Of a stretch of DNA of 5,884 nucleotides, positions 5,735-5,884 are shown one piece after another. Both the position numbers and the translations under genes were made by a program. Numbering within the stretch: the first letter of the stretch is position 1; each line of letters opens with the position of its first letter. This stretch comes from Rhodoferax sp. (GTDB taxonomy: Bacteria > Pseudomonadota > Gammaproteobacteria > Burkholderiales > Burkholderiaceae_C): the NCBI GenBank assembly GCA_028292305.1, contig JAQGMQ010000526.1:1-5884 (forward strand), in the 5' to 3' direction. The notes beneath the pieces were generated by a model. The model was not told the DNA's origin, did no database searches, and was given only the letters and a program-made list of their open reading frames with translations.

Positions 5735-5884
5735 TCAAATCAGTTGCGGGTCCACGTCGATGGCCCAGCGCACCATGCCCTTTGCATCCGGATGGCTGCG
5801 TGTGGCGCGCAACACGTCCTGCCAGGCCGCCAGAAACTTCTGCAACGCGCCACGTGAGGGGCTTTCCAGCAGCATCTGCGCACG
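5735..5884 (-). CDS. priA: Primosomal protein N' (PriA helicase), C-terminal end
   Basis: The minus strand encodes the last 49 residues and stop of a gene that enters from the right edge. It begins RAQMLLESPSRGALQKFLAAW and ends VRWAIDVDPQLI. The LLESPSR-x-ALQ-x-FL segment and the terminal RWxxDVDP are typical of the PriA C-terminus. PriA is the 3'-to-5' helicase that reloads the replisome at stalled forks. The helicase core and zinc-binding region lie outside the window. Its stop is 12 bp from the stop of the convergent AEC gene. The spacer holds only a short CCGGCGCCGG palindrome and no T-run. Confidence 0.87.
   Translation of the reverse strand, partial: RAQMLLESPSRGALQKFLAAWQDVLRATRSHPDAKGMVRWAIDVDPQLI

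Overview
The window looks like chromosomal DNA from a high-GC betaproteobacterium, most likely of the order Burkholderiales. The evidence is the strong GC bias at third codon positions, a PriA C-terminus of betaproteobacterial type, a PEP-CTERM surface protein, and a chromate-resistance type locus. No rRNA, tRNA, CRISPR array, insertion sequence or integrase was seen. The species cannot be fixed from the sequence.

Layout. (1) Positions 1-78, minus strand: the possible first 26 codons of an unrecognised gene that leaves the window. (2) 249-2260, minus strand: a two-gene chromate-type unit. chrB (sensor/regulator) comes first, then after 107 bp a fusion of an Fe/Mn superoxide dismutase with a rhodanese domain, equivalent to ChrC joined to a ChrE-like domain. 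(3) 2321-3589, plus strand: an MFS transporter divergent from chrB. The 60-bp spacer holds a 30-bp inverted repeat that overlaps plausible promoters in both directions. (4) 3666-3721: a strong intrinsic terminator next to a 26-bp perfect palindrome, closing the next gene. (5) 3778-4422, minus strand: a secreted PEP-CTERM protein preceded by a good sigma-54 (-24/-12) promoter and, about 94 bp upstream of the expected transcription start, a dyad suited to an enhancer-binding protein. (6) 4733-5722, plus strand: an auxin efflux carrier (AEC) family permease with a GTG start and an excellent Shine-Dalgarno sequence. (7) 5735-5884, minus strand: the last 49 codons of priA, convergent with the AEC gene.

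How the genes may work together. In known chromate loci ChrB regulates, ChrA exports chromate and ChrC removes superoxide made during Cr(VI) reduction. Here ChrB and the SOD-rhodanese are present, but no ChrA is visible. The divergent MFS protein occupies the place where an exporter would be expected, so the three genes may form one stress-responsive module under a shared operator. This is inference. The PEP-CTERM gene, with its own sigma-54 promoter, looks like an independent unit serving the exopolysaccharide/exosortase surface system. The AEC permease and priA look like ordinary chromosomal neighbours.
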